In this document: positions 24,393 to 35,900 of the stretch, one piece after another
Layout of the letters: the number at the start of each line of letters is the position of its first letter
How positions within the stretch are numbered: position 1 is the first letter of the stretch
From: Acanthopleura granulata
Taxonomy: Eukaryota > Mollusca > Polyplacophora > Chitonida > Chitonidae
Direction: 5' to 3'
Assembly (NCBI GenBank): GCA_016165875.1
Contig: JABBOT010000080.1
Location: 18,920,141 to 18,984,140, forward strand
DNA length: 64,000 nucleotides
The notes under the pieces: model-generated
What the model was told of the DNA's origin: nothing
Database searches by the model: none
What the model saw: the letters and a program-made list of their open reading frames with translations, nothing else
Made by a program: the position numbers and the translations under genes

Positions 24393-24572
24393 CAAGTCCT
24401 TAGTACAAGAGACACCCAAATAAGCCTTCGGTTTTCGTAGTCAGATAATGCTGAAATTTTTTTGTATAAATGCATCTCTGGGGTATAATACAAGTTACAA
24501 ATAAGTAAACACCTTATTATCAGGTTAGAAAACCGCAACCGCATATTTGGGTGTCTCTTTTGGACTAAGTAC
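24393..24572. mobile_element. Foldback (MITE-like) element, ~180 bp
   Basis: Left arm 'ccttagtacaagagacaccc' then 'aaataagccttcggttttc'. The right arm, reversed, reads 'cttagtccaaaagagacac' then 'ccaaatatgcggttgcggtt'. Arms pair over about 45 bp with a few mismatches, and the centre also pairs weakly. No coding capacity. Confidence 0.65.
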
Positions 24573-24671
24573 ACGGTACGCTTTACCCGTGCGGATTAAT
24601 AGCGCTAACTATAGGCATATATATACATATATGTATCCTACGCACCGAGAGTTGGATTGGAGCTTGCAGCC

Positions 24672-24757
24672 TCACTGGTCAGAGAAGTTATTTTGGGGAT
24701 TTACAGCTCTGATAGTCACTGGTCAGAGAAGTCACTCTGGAGGATTACAGCTCTTAT
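24672..24757. repeat. Two-copy tandem duplication, 44 bp unit
   Basis: 'tcactggtcagagaagt' and 'attacagctct' occur in both copies, the second starting at 24716. Confidence 0.88.
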
Positions 24758-24904
24758 ACACCCTTTCTGATTGCATTTGCAAGAACATGCATATGCAACC
24801 CTGTATGCGTTATGAATCTCGGCCTGGAGCCCAGTGGGTTTGGATATGCTTCCCATATATTCTGGTACAGTAAAGGACCTAGTATTTGGTCCATGTAAGT
24901 GCAT

Positions 24905-25095
24905 TTTTAAGGACATATAAATATGACAAAATTTTACGTTTGGGCTTGAGACTCACATTTTTCAAGTAGGATATCATTCTACCTCCCAAATAAACGTCAA
25001 AACGCATCCAAAATCAACAGAATTCTTAGGAGCGAGGAAAAATCTGCAATTTAATCATGGGCGAAATTTAGGTCATTTACAGTCATTCCAGTGAG
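24905..25095 (+). repeat. Dispersed repeat family C
   Basis: Ordered blocks 'acatttttcaagtaggatat', 'ccaaaatcaacagaattct', 'gagcgaggaaaaat' and 'catgggcgaaatttaggtca' recur at 34480-34645. Part recurs inverted at 12625-12720 and part near 48418-48460. No shared ORF. Probably a non-autonomous element of unknown class. Confidence 0.6.
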
Positions 25096-25862
25096 CCACT
25101 AGATAGGGAGTTATGGAGTTACGCTAGAACTTGTAGCGTATACGTAAGCGCCTTGCACATATAAACAGGCGAGCCGAATATGGGGTTGTAAAAGTAGTTT
25201 GGGCGAAAGGAAAACAGGGGAGACAATAAGATAGAAACTTTCCCTTTTATCATCTTGTTGAGAGTAACCGCCCTTAAACGAAGTGGTTTCCCTACTTCCG
25301 CGTCATCACACAGCACGCGAGATAACGTGTTGATAGTGTGGTGACAGTGATTTTTGTCACAATACCTTGGGTGACAGTGATGTGGTGACACCGTGGGGTC
25401 CGTCTGGGCCAACTTCTATCAGTTCGGTAAGTCAGTAGGCGGTCGTGAAATGAAATGTAGCTGTTGTTAAGGTGATATTTAGGGTCCCACAAAAGCGTGA
25501 CTGGTATGGTATTTCAACTGAACGAAATCAGATTCCGAGTTCATGGGCATGATGGGTTGGTCGTGTAACTAGTTAGTAAGAATGTATAGAATACGCGATA
25601 ACATATTGTTATTTGTCAGTATGACCAATGTATAATAAATAACTTTCGGCCAACTTTACACACTGGCAATAAATTATACTTTGACCTCAGAAAGGCCTAA
25701 TAACTGATTAATGCTAGGCTTATTTTAGAGAGCTGAAGAAAATATATAAGTTCTGCCCTCACTTCCAGTTACAAGTAAACATACCGGGTATCGTAACATT
25801 GGCATGTCATTTGCCATTTAATTCATTAACATTTGCTTTAGGACCATCCCTAGTTCAATTAA

Positions 25863-25954
25863 ATTAAACGTTGAGGTCTGTTTTCAACAATTTCTAATAT
25901 TTACCTACCGCAGTAAGTATTAGAAATTGTTGAAAATAGACCTCAGCATTTAAT
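25863..25954 (+). ncRNA. Candidate hairpin RNA (42-bp stem, 8-nt loop)
   Basis: Arms 25863-25904 and 25913-25954 are complementary except at four positions. Read as + strand RNA, three of the four are G·U wobbles and only one is a true mismatch. The size (92 nt) is in the pre-miRNA range, although the stem is longer and the loop smaller than usual. It could equally be a short foldback transposon remnant, since no transcript is known to me. Confidence 0.35.
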
Positions 25955-26094
25955 CTAAATGAGAGAGTACATTGGCCCTTATTCGGCTATCTTTAGACTC
26001 TAAGATTTAAAGTTTCCCATCACGTCTTCCACTCAAAAAATTCTGGACTGGTTATCAGTAGCCCAAATCTTGCTAGTGGATTTACTGGTCAAAA

Positions 26095-26870
26095 CTGGAA
26101 CACTTCATTGCACCTGGTGACAGTATCAGTGCTCATTATTACACACGTTGGCTGTATCAATTAGCAATCATCGTCAAGGAATACGTGGAACGGTTGGCTG
26201 TATCACTTTTCATTTTTTTCACCCGCTGAGTGTATGACATGTAAGATTGCTCATTATTATGCACCTTGAGGGTATCAATGCTCATTATGACACCTGAAGG
26301 CAGTTTCAGTACATGTTAGTAGCCTGTTGATATTATCAGTCTGCACATGCTCATTTATAGTACACATCCTCTTTATTATACATATTACGGGTGTCATTAT
26401 TATATGTCGACATGTCAATGCTCATTGCTATACTTGTTCAGTGCTGACAGTATCATTGTTCGTTATTACACCTGCTCATTGTTGACAATATCAGTGACCA
26501 ATATTACGTGGCAGTATCAATGATCATCATTACACCTGTTCAGTAGTGACGATATCATTGATCATTATTACACTTGAATGATCATGTTACATGTGTTCCA
26601 TGTTGATAATATCAATGACCGTTACTAGACCTGTTCATTGCTGACAATATCAGTGATCTGTATTACACTTGTTCTTGGAATCAGTGATCATTATTACACC
26701 TGTTCAGTGTAAATGTTGACAGTATCAATGACCATTATTGCACATTGGCAGTATCAATGATCATTATTATACCTATTCAGCATTGACGGGATCAGTGCCC
26801 ATTATTACACTTGTTCACTGTTGACAATATCATTGATCATTGTTACACATGTTGACAGTGTCAAACCACA
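26095..26870. repeat. Degenerate minisatellite, unit about 40-45 bp
   Basis: Loose tandem copies of 'atcattattacacctgttca' plus 'gttgacaatatcaatg'. Spacing varies and many copies are partial, so the array is old. No coding potential. Confidence 0.8.
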
Positions 26871-27748
26871 AGGCTTTTGACAACTTCAGTGTTATCACAC
26901 CCGAATATCTCCAGGACTCTTAGGTCTGCCCTTGAGAAGGTAATACACTGTTAAATAGCAACATTTTTTCTATAAATACATGTATATACATTGTACAGCT
27001 TCATGGCAGCACTGTGTGGACTGCTTGTGTGAAAACAGTATGAAGGGTGCAACTCCGTTGCTCCAAACAACTGTAAACCCATTCTGCCTCATGTGGTGAA
27101 AGTTTCACCTTCTTCACGGTCAGTTGATGGTGAGTTACCTTTTCCTATGCACTGACAATGTGGACACTCTATTTCAATTAACACGTGTTGTCTCGTAATA
27201 CATGGTCACTGCATTACCAGTTTGCCTACAGATTGTCATCACTAAGGCAAGAATGAACAACAGAGCTTCGCATAGCCTAGACCTGAATTACTTTAGGCGG
27301 GAAATGTTCCTCACTGGACAATGAGGTTGTCTGCTTAGATTCCATTATAGCTCTGAGTTCAGCTGTTGGTCAGGTATGTGAGCTTCGTCCAGCTTCATCC
27401 AAGGCTTCACCCATATAATGGGTGATGTTGACCTCCATGATATAAACATGATAAAGTGAAATATTTATGACATTAAATCCTGAATCAATCCGTGTATATG
27501 TATTTTAATGATAATGTTATAAATCGGCTTGTGAAAAGTCATTAAAACTATGTTTGTTGGGTGTAACGTGACTGACCCTACAAGGAAAGAACCCTACTCA
27601 AAAGTTTTTATTGGTTTTTTCATAAAAGTTTCTTTCTTCTTTTTCTCTTCATGTTAACTTCTTTAAAATTCCTGTCTTTTTCAAGAGCAAGAATGAAAAA
27701 AGAAAGACTTCAAAGTCAACCTACAGATTGCTGTGAGTACCCCCTGGG

Positions 27749-27832
27749 TTTTACCATATGCTGGCTGGCATCATATAAGTGAAATATTCTTGAGTTCGGC
27801 ATAATACACCAATCAAATAAATAAAGAAGTAA
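27749..27832 (+). mobile_element. SINE family A, 3' end fragment
   Basis: 'catataagtgaaatattctt', 'gagttcggcataatacac' and 'caatcaaataaataaa' form the typical tail. Only the last ~80 bp remains. Confidence 0.85.
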
Positions 27833-28046
27833 AACTCAGTATTAAAAAATACATCATCATATATTAAACACCTGTATGCAACGGTTATTAAACACTTGGA
27901 GATTATAGCATTTCAACATAGGCTGATATACATGTTTTATACACCTATGTTTAATACTTAAATATATATGTATATTCATTGAACACCCTTATTTTAATCT
28001 CCCAGTGAACGCGTCCGGCCTTGATCATTTTACAGTGTGAACTCTC

Positions 28047-28066
28047 GGGGGGGGGGGGGGGGGGGG
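28047..28066. repeat. Poly-G tract, 20 bp
   Basis: Uninterrupted run of 20 G on the + strand. It could form G-quadruplexes; its length in the assembly may be unreliable. Confidence 0.95.
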
Positions 28067-30488
28067 AACATCTAAATAATATGTACCTGAACTGATGTGA
28101 AAGGCCCAGTATATGGCAGTCTGCTAGCCTAACCCATTTACTGATGGTGTGTGCACCAGGTACATTTTGTAATTAGTATATCACTTGCCTGAAGGCACAG
28201 GCACAGTCACTGTAATTCATTAACTTTTACATTAGCGGAAACATTTTTTTACCCTTGCGTTCTTCACTCTGTGTAATTCAATATACTTTATGTATAGACT
28301 GTTATTTTTCCCCATAGCTTCCACCTTTGTGATAGGTTGCAACGTCTGCATGCCAGAGATGTATTAAAAGATGTAATGCTCGGAAATTTAATTAGGCATT
28401 GAGATAAGCAATTAATGCATGTTTGCATGTACATTTGATGTAATTTTGATAGTAGCCATATTCGTTAAATGAGTATATATGTTTTTCAGACTCAGCATGG
28501 CCATCAAATTCATCTGAAAACTAAAAATTTTTGATTCAGTATTATGTTTATCTTTGTTTATGGTAAACTGAACACGAGTTGTAATGATATTTGACAGATA
28601 TGAAATTCCTCATGACTCAGTGTGTGTAATCGTTATGTTGTGTCATGTGACACAGTGCGTTCATGTATCTCAAGGATAGCATGTTTACCGACATGCCGTC
28701 TGAAGAGCTTCATTGGAGAAAGTTTTATTTTATTTTAAGTAAAAGATGAAAATTATTGAACAAAGACCTTAAGACTAAATCCTACTGCATGTATATATCG
28801 GTCTTACATGTTTTATAAGTAGTTCGAGCATTGACTTGTAATACTATAGAGTTTGACATACAAATATGTCTGTTACTAAAGATATTCATTTTGCTTGACT
28901 CTGTTGGTGTTTGGAAGGCAGGTTGATACAGTATCTTGAGGCCGCCCTTAAAAAAGCTCTTTGCTGCAGGTAGCACAACCCTGTTACAAAAAATAGGGTC
29001 AGCCGAGGGAGAAATATATTTTTTCATTCTTGCCAATGAAATAGATAAGGATTTCCAAAAAATTAACATGGAGAGAAAAATATATAAAAAGAATATTCCA
29101 TCTATAGCTGTATAAAAATTTTACAGTTGAGCCCTTTGTGTAAACGTGGATCGGGTTACATGGAACAAACATATTTTTGATGATATGGCCTTACTGGAAA
29201 AATGTAACTTAACATCAATACTAATGTTTCCTGACCTTAATTGAATGTGAATACAGTAATACGAGTCATGGTGTTTAAACGCTGACATGCACAAGTGCTG
29301 AGTTTTTGGCAGTAATGAAATACTGGCATATATCATCGAAATTAAACCTCTTAGTGAATTCAGTGGCTGCAACGCTTGCTTTAATGACATGTATATGATG
29401 CAAATATTGTGGCCAAAATTCTGCTTCGTTATAAATGATACAATAAACATCAAGAAATAATCAAGGTTAGCTAGTTAATAAAATGTGTGATGAGAAAAAA
29501 TTTCAGATTATAAATATTGGACTGTCTTAACATGTGGGTGTTTGCTCGTGTACAGGGTCAGTTCGTGTATATGTGTATGGACACCATTAACTTTTTTTGA
29601 CAACACAGCCTTGGATGACAAGGTCTTTTTGTTCATTGTTTGTGTATGGATGTTCGAGTCATGGTTGAAACTAGGGACTGAGGAAGCCAGGAAGGTGACT
29701 CAGCTCTCAGCTCTTCATGTCACATGCTTTGTGTGTTAAGCAACGCAGGTCTTGGCACATGCCCGTTTCGCTTGGCTGAACACGATTTGACAAGCTCTAA
29801 ACATATCCCACAAGCTGCGTGATCGCTTGGACCATGTCATTCTCCGCAGGCAACAAGACAGTATTCATTTTATGTGATGGCTGGTTTTATAGATTTCAAG
29901 ATATGTATGTCTTTTCAGCTTCTTTAATAGAAGCTCGCGTCAGTTATTAAAACGTTATTGAAATCTGGTCTCGACAACCGTTTTGGTGTTCTGCGTCTAG
30001 TATAACTACACGCTACATGTGTGTGGAGTAATGTTCACCTGTGACTCTAAATGACAGCAGCCTGAATGGTGGACTGGGACTCGGCCTCCTCTCACAAAGG
30101 CTTCATTCTCACCTGGCTTCGTCTTGCATACACAAGTCAGAATCTTCAGGGGACAAAAGCCGCATGGTGTGAAAATCTGAATCATTTGTCTCACAGGAGG
30201 GACTCTTAATTCATCTTGGAATTTGCGTGCTTATAGACAGACCATCAACTGAGTTGCCTAAATTTGATTTGGATGCAGATCTGATATGACATTGGGCTGT
30301 CTCCTTGGGTAGGTCTGTCTAGTAGCCTATATAGTACAGTAATGCATTTACTTCTTGTCAGTTAAACATGTTTAAGTGATTCCTACATACAGTGCAGTCA
30401 TCAGATATTTATACATTGTGTACAATCATAACAGATTGAACTTTCATGTGTACATTAATGTTCATGGATACATTTACTTTCTACAAGT

Positions 30489-30540
30489 GTGCGTGTGTGC
30501 GTGTGTATGTGTGTGTATATATATATATATATACACATAC
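30489..30540. repeat. GT/AT microsatellite
   Basis: 'gtgtgtgcgtgtgtatgtgt' followed by an (AT)n run. Confidence 0.95.
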
Positions 30541-30589
30541 ATTTTAACTTTATTGTGTATATACAGTGTAGGTACATTATATGTACCAG

Positions 30590-30809
30590 AAGTCTCCCAC
30601 CAATGCTGCCACCGTGAGCTCAAGGCTCATGCTGGCTTCCTCTCCGGCTGTACGTGGGAAGGTCTGCCAGCAACCTGTGGATGGTTGAGGGTTTCCCCCG
30701 GGCTCTGTCTAGTTTCCTCCCTCCATAATGCTGGCTGCCGTCGTATAAGTGAAATATTCTTAAATATATTGAGTACAGTGTAAAACAACAATCAAATAAA
30801 TAAGTAAAT
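30590..30809 (+). mobile_element. SINE family A, most of body and tail
   Basis: Contains 'tcatgctggcttcctctccg', 'gtgggaaggtctgccagcaa', 'gggtttcccccgggctctgt', 'gtcgtataagtgaaatattc' and a tail of AATAAATAAG. The A-box end is lost. A short ORF overlaps it by chance. Confidence 0.88.
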
Positions 30810-31370
30810 ATGTTTTAAATTGTATGAACATGTTGCATATTTGTATGTTGTATTTGTACATGTGGCCATACATCATAGGCCTGCATGTGTTTAGGCTGCT
30901 GAATGGTTGAGTGTATAAAGAACTTAGCAAGAAGCTCAGAACTCACAAGTACATCTACATGGACCTTAATTCTTTTAAATATTGGAACAGATATTAGCAC
31001 TTCCGAAAGCAAAATATGAATTTTTCTCCCAGTTTTATTGAAAAAGTAAAGATATGGGAATGTTCATGACTAGATGGGCTATTAAACTGTGGGACAAAGA
31101 AAAAACTTTGTATTCCTGTTACTATTGCATACATTAGCTTAAAAGGGGAGGCCAGGTGTCCCAGAAAATAGCTGAACTGAATGTAAAATTTATGGTAGAA
31201 AACTACAGGATGAATATATTTAGGTCAGGTGCCTGTTGATACTGGTTCATGTGTATGCAACATGCCTGCATCCTACAGCAAGCCTAGATGCTTCAGCATG
31301 CAAGCAAACAGCATAGCTACCTAGACTCTTTAACCTAAAATTCTTGTTGATCCACCAATAAGCTTAGCAC

Positions 31371-31513
31371 AATACAAAAGCATAGATACTCGGGGAAAAA
31401 ATTGAGCAGTTACATGTTTGATTTTTCAATATTTCAACAAAATTTTAAGACATTGTTGAAGTATTGAAACCTGTGACTGCTCAGTTTTTGAGGAGTATCT
31501 ATGCTTTTGCATT
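31371..31513. mobile_element. Long imperfect inverted repeat (foldback)
   Basis: Left arm from 'acaaaagcatagatactc' through 'tgagcagttacatgtttg' to 'caatatttcaaca'. The right arm reversed reads 'gcaaaagcatagatactcct', 'gagcagtcacaggtttcaat' and 'acttcaaca'. Arms are ~60-65 bp, about 85% matching, with a small bulge and a short loop. Either a MITE remnant or a hairpin transcript precursor. Confidence 0.6.
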
Positions 31514-31691
31514 ACGGTACTCTTTGACCCTTTGTGTGTAAATTGAGTCCAGTATTTGTGGCCATCATTGTTTGATTAATAATGTATAGACTGTATGGTT
31601 GATATAGGTAGCAAAGTAGTATGTACCATGTGTTGGTATTAATGCATTGGCCAGCCTAGAGTACTGAAATACTGAGCATGTATGATTAGTT

Positions 31692-31998
31692 ACTATTCAT
31701 GTGTACTACATGCAACCATTATCTATCATGTGTACTACATGGAGCTGTTATGTATCATGTGGGCTACATGTAGCTGTCATGTGTACTACATGGAGCTATT
31801 ATGTATCATGTGTGCTACATGTAGCTATCATGTGTACTACATGGAGCTATTATGTATCATGTGTACTACATGTAGCCATTATGTGTCTACATGGAGCTAT
31901 TATGTATCATGTGTACTACTTGGAGCTATTATGTATCATGTGTACTACATGGAGCTATTATGTATCATGTGTACTACATGGAGCTATTATGTATCATT
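31692..31998. repeat. Minisatellite, ~29 bp unit, about 11 copies
   Basis: Units are 'tatgtatcatgtgtactac' plus 'atggagctat', with a few shorter ones. It lies ~720 bp upstream of the KLHL start codon, so it may sit in the promoter or a 5' UTR intron. The overlapping + strand ORFs are repeat by-products. Confidence 0.95.
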
Positions 31999-32680
31999 AA
32001 ATTGGCTTAATCTTGGTTGGTGTGGGATGTGTGTGCGTGTTTATCTCTCTGTCTCTGTCTTGCTCTCTCTCTCTATATATTTATATATATGGTAACTGCT
32101 GCATTCATGTGGAGATGGCGGCATTCATGAAATGCCATGTCAGTCAGTCAGTTATTTAATCTCTCATAAATCTTCATAAGCAGAAAGTTAAAAATGTTAT
32201 TATACAAGCAAATCATGCACATACGTTTTGTGGAGAAGATATTTCTGGAGTCTGGATCTTTTGACAGGGCCATATGATCTATAAAATATAGAGTTCTGAT
32301 CCCAAACATGTTAGGTGACATTGTAAAGGCGTATAAAGAAATTTTACAAGATGCAAAATGAAATGATGTGGTGTGTGACCTCCTTGGTCTGTGAATGAAG
32401 GAAATTTGTGTAAAAACAGAACTGTTTATTGTTGAACAGTGATATTTTTATTTTTAATTACTTCACTGTTTTAATCTAGTTTGATTAACTTGTGCTCCCA
32501 ACAGTCTTGGGAGTCTAAACGTTTTCTAGAAGTAAATTATGGATATAGATATTATAAGATCATTACATCAGATCAGTGACTCCTTATAACGTTATTATTG
32601 AGTCACATCATTGTATTCTTGGCATTTGATTATATATTATAATATTATTTCCTAGTGTCAGGTGGCAAAGTTACTGATTT

Positions 32681-32731
32681 ATGGAAGGGAAGATAACTCT
32701 TGGAGGAACCTGTCAGAATGGCTGGAGATGA
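32681..32731 (+). promoter_or_regulatory. Upstream ORF overlapping the KLHL start codon
   Basis: An ATG at 32681, 37 bp before the chosen KLHL ATG and in another frame, opens a 16-codon ORF ending at TGA 32729-32731, inside the main coding sequence. If the 5' UTR includes it, it would lower main-frame initiation. A possible acceptor 'tttcctag' ends at 32655, so the segment could belong to the first coding exon. Confidence 0.4.
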
Positions 32732-32938
32732 ATACTGGCGACACATCAGCGAGGACACAGACCCAACTCCACAGGACGATGCCTTTCAGTTTGAGGCTCG
32801 AGACCATGGCGGGACTCTGCTGGCAGGACTCCGTCAGCTACGGGACCAGGAAAAGCTGTTTGATGTGGTGCTGACGGCAGAGTGTCAGAGCTTCCAGGCT
32901 CACAGAGTGGTGCTAGCTTCCTGTAGCGATTACTTCAG
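32718..32938 (+). CDS. KLHL coding exon 1 (BTB N-terminal half)
   Basis: ATG at 32718 ('MAGDEYW'). Ends 'SDYF' plus two bases of Arg, donor 'acttcag|gtgtgt'. The last ~17 bp of the exon ('tgtagcgattacttcag') reappear, slightly changed, in every unit of the following array. Confidence 0.9.
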
Positions 32939-35900
32939 GTGTGTGTATGCTGTGATCAGGGCTTTGTCTCTGTTGCTACATGTTGTGACACTTCAGGTGT
33001 GTGTGTGTGCTATGATCAGGGCTTTGTTTCTGTTGCTACATGTTGTGACACTTCAGGTGTGTGTGTGCTGTGATCAGGGTTTTGTCTCTGTTGCTACATG
33101 TTGTGACACTTCAGGTGTATGTGTGCTATGATCAGGGCTTTGTCTCTGTTGCTCCATGTCGTGACACTTCAGGTGTGTGTGTGTGCTGTGATCAGGGCTT
33201 TGTCTCTGTTGCTACATGTTGTGATACTTCAGGTGTGTGTGTGCTATAATCAGGGCTTTGTCTCTGTTGCTACATGTTGTGACACTTCAGGTGTGTGTGT
33301 GTGCTATGATCAGGGCTTTGTCTCTGTTGCTACATGTTGTGACACTTCATTTGTGTGTGTGCTGTGATCATGGCTTTGTCTCTGTTGCTACATGTTGTGA
33401 CACTTCAGGTGTATGTGTGCTATGATCAGGGCTTTGTCTCTGTTGCTACATGTAGTGACACTTCAGGTGTGTGTGTGTGTGTGTGTGCTGTGATCAGGGC
33501 TTTGTCTCTGTTGCTACATGTAGTGACACTTCAGGTGTGTGTGTGCTGTGATCAGGGCTTTGTCTCTGTTGCTACATGTAGTGACACTTCAGGTGTGTGT
33601 GTGTTGTGATCAGGGCTTTGTCTCTGTTGCTACATGTAGTGACACTTCAGGTGTGTGTGTGCTGTGATCAGGGCTTTGTCTCTGTTGCTACATGTAGTGA
33701 CACTTCAGGTGTGTGTGTGTTGTGATCAGGGCTTTGTCTCTGTTGCTACATGTTGTGACACTTCAGGTGTGTGTGCTGTGATCAGGGCTTTGTCTCTGTT
33801 GCTCCATGTAGTGACACTTCAGGTGTGTGTGTGTGCTGTGATCAGGGCTTTGTCTCTGTTGCTACATGTAGTGACACTTCAGGTGTGTGTGTGTTGTGAT
33901 CAGGGCTTTGTCTCTGTTGCTACATGTTGTGACACTTCAGGTGTGTGTGTGTGCTGTGATCAGGGCTTTGTCTCTGTTGCTACATGTTGTGACACTTCAG
34001 GTGTATGTGTGCTATGATCAGGGCTTTGTCTCTGTTGCTACATGTTGTGACACTTCAGGTGTGTGTGTGCTGTGATCAGGGCTTTGTCTCTGTTGCTACA
34101 TGTTGTGACACTTCAGATGTGTGTGTGCTTTGATCAGGGCTTTGTCTCGGTTGCTACATGTAGTGACACTTCAGGTGTGTGTGCTGTGATCAGGGCTTTG
34201 TCTCTGTTGCTCCATGTTGTGACACTTCAGGTGTGTGTGTGCTGTGATCAGGGCTTTGTCTCTGTTGCTACATGTTGTGACACTTCAGGTGTGTGTGCTG
34301 TGATCAGGGCTTTGTCTCTGTTGCTACATGTTGTGACACTTCAGGTGTATGTGTGCTATGATCATGGGTTTGTCTCTGTTGCTACATGTTGTGACACTTC
34401 AGGTGTGTGTGTGCTGTGATCAGGGGCTTTGAAAATGATGTAACATTTCACCCCCAAAAATGCATCTTTACAGGCAAATACCTGTCATGAAATATTGTTA
34501 CTGGTGATTTTTGACATTTTTCCAGTAGATTATCACCTAATCTTCCAAACAAACCTCAAACAACATTCTAAAAATCAATAGAATTCTCAGAGCCGGGAAA
34601 AATAAGCAACTTAGTCATGGATGAAATTTTATGTCATTCAGTTGGTTGTAGATGTAGCCAAAACGACTTGTACAGTAGCCTACATATATTGATGTCCCAA
34701 AGCTTTACCCACAGACATGACTGAATACTGCATTTAAACTTGGCTTAAAATAAAGTTCCAGTAGATATTTGAATTCTTGCATGCAGGAGGGCTTTGTTGA
34801 GCGTGCAAATTGTCGGATGTCATTGACTTTATAGGCATTTAATCAAAGGCTTTTATGCTTGCCTACTGTTGAGAAAATTCACTATCAGTATGATCTTTGA
34901 AGCTCAATCTTAGAATTCAAATATTTAAAGTGATTCTTAATCATTTGCTATTCGTTTCAAGGAGGTTTTAACTAATGAAGTTGTTAGAAAAAAAAAAACA
35001 AAGGTACTTTTAGAAAAAAACACGCCAGAAGTGTGTCTGATAATGGTGGCTTCTTTTTTCCAGAAATGACCTTGAAAAGAAATTGCCTTGAAATAGAGAT
35101 AACCTTGAAATGGAAATAACCTTGAAATGGAATAACCTTTAGATGTTGGTGGCATGTATATGCATGTATACATGTACTAGTGAGTGATAGTCTTGCTGAT
35201 TCCATGTGGTTTATGGTTTTTGTAACAGGGCCATGTTCACGGATGACCTGAAGGAATGTCACCAGAAGGAGATCACGCTGAACGGTGTGACGGCCAAGGG
35301 AGTGAAGCACCTGATAGACTACGCCTACACCTCCAGGCTCGCCATTGATGCAGGTATGCTGCAGGCCTATAGGCCATCCATAAAAAGTTCCTTGTTGGGC
35401 AAAACCGGATCCTGTCAGAAAAAAGTAGGGCTGGTCGGTAGGGAATTTCATAGAAATTAACATGGAGAAAGAAATGAAACTTTTAGCAGAATACCACTAA
35501 AAACTTTAAAGTAGGGCCCTTTTTGGAAGATCAGTCAGGGTACACTCAATAAACATACAGTGTATTTAAAATGATGACCTTATGTCTCTATAGCGCAATC
35601 TGAGGTGATACTCTAGCCCTTTATAAGCATGATAGGTGGTCCATAAGTGTTCTGCTAACCTGGTAGTGGCTGATCTGTGTTGGACTTGTGTTTATCAAGA
35701 TGATCTGATGAAACACTGATAGAATGTTCTGGTTATCTGATCACCATATGTACAGGCTCCATTACATTGTCAGCCGTAATTCAGGTCCTTAGTTAAAACT
35801 TACAACTTGCAACCATTTCACGAAACAATACCACCTATGCTTTACTGTGTAGCAAATGGTAAAACTTTGTTAGTGAAGTGAGGCCCAGCATTAAAACTGT

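Larger units (their letters stand above)
26880..30585. other. Gene-free stretch
   Basis: No exon found. Contains a SINE tail fragment (27749-27832) and a 20-bp poly-G tract, listed separately. Confidence 0.45.

Noticed and set aside
33001..34419. Several overlapping + strand ORFs of 62-120 codons with repeated 'ALSLLLHVVTLQVCVC'
   Set aside because: They are the minisatellite read in different frames; the unit length varies, so no frame is maintained, and no domain is present.
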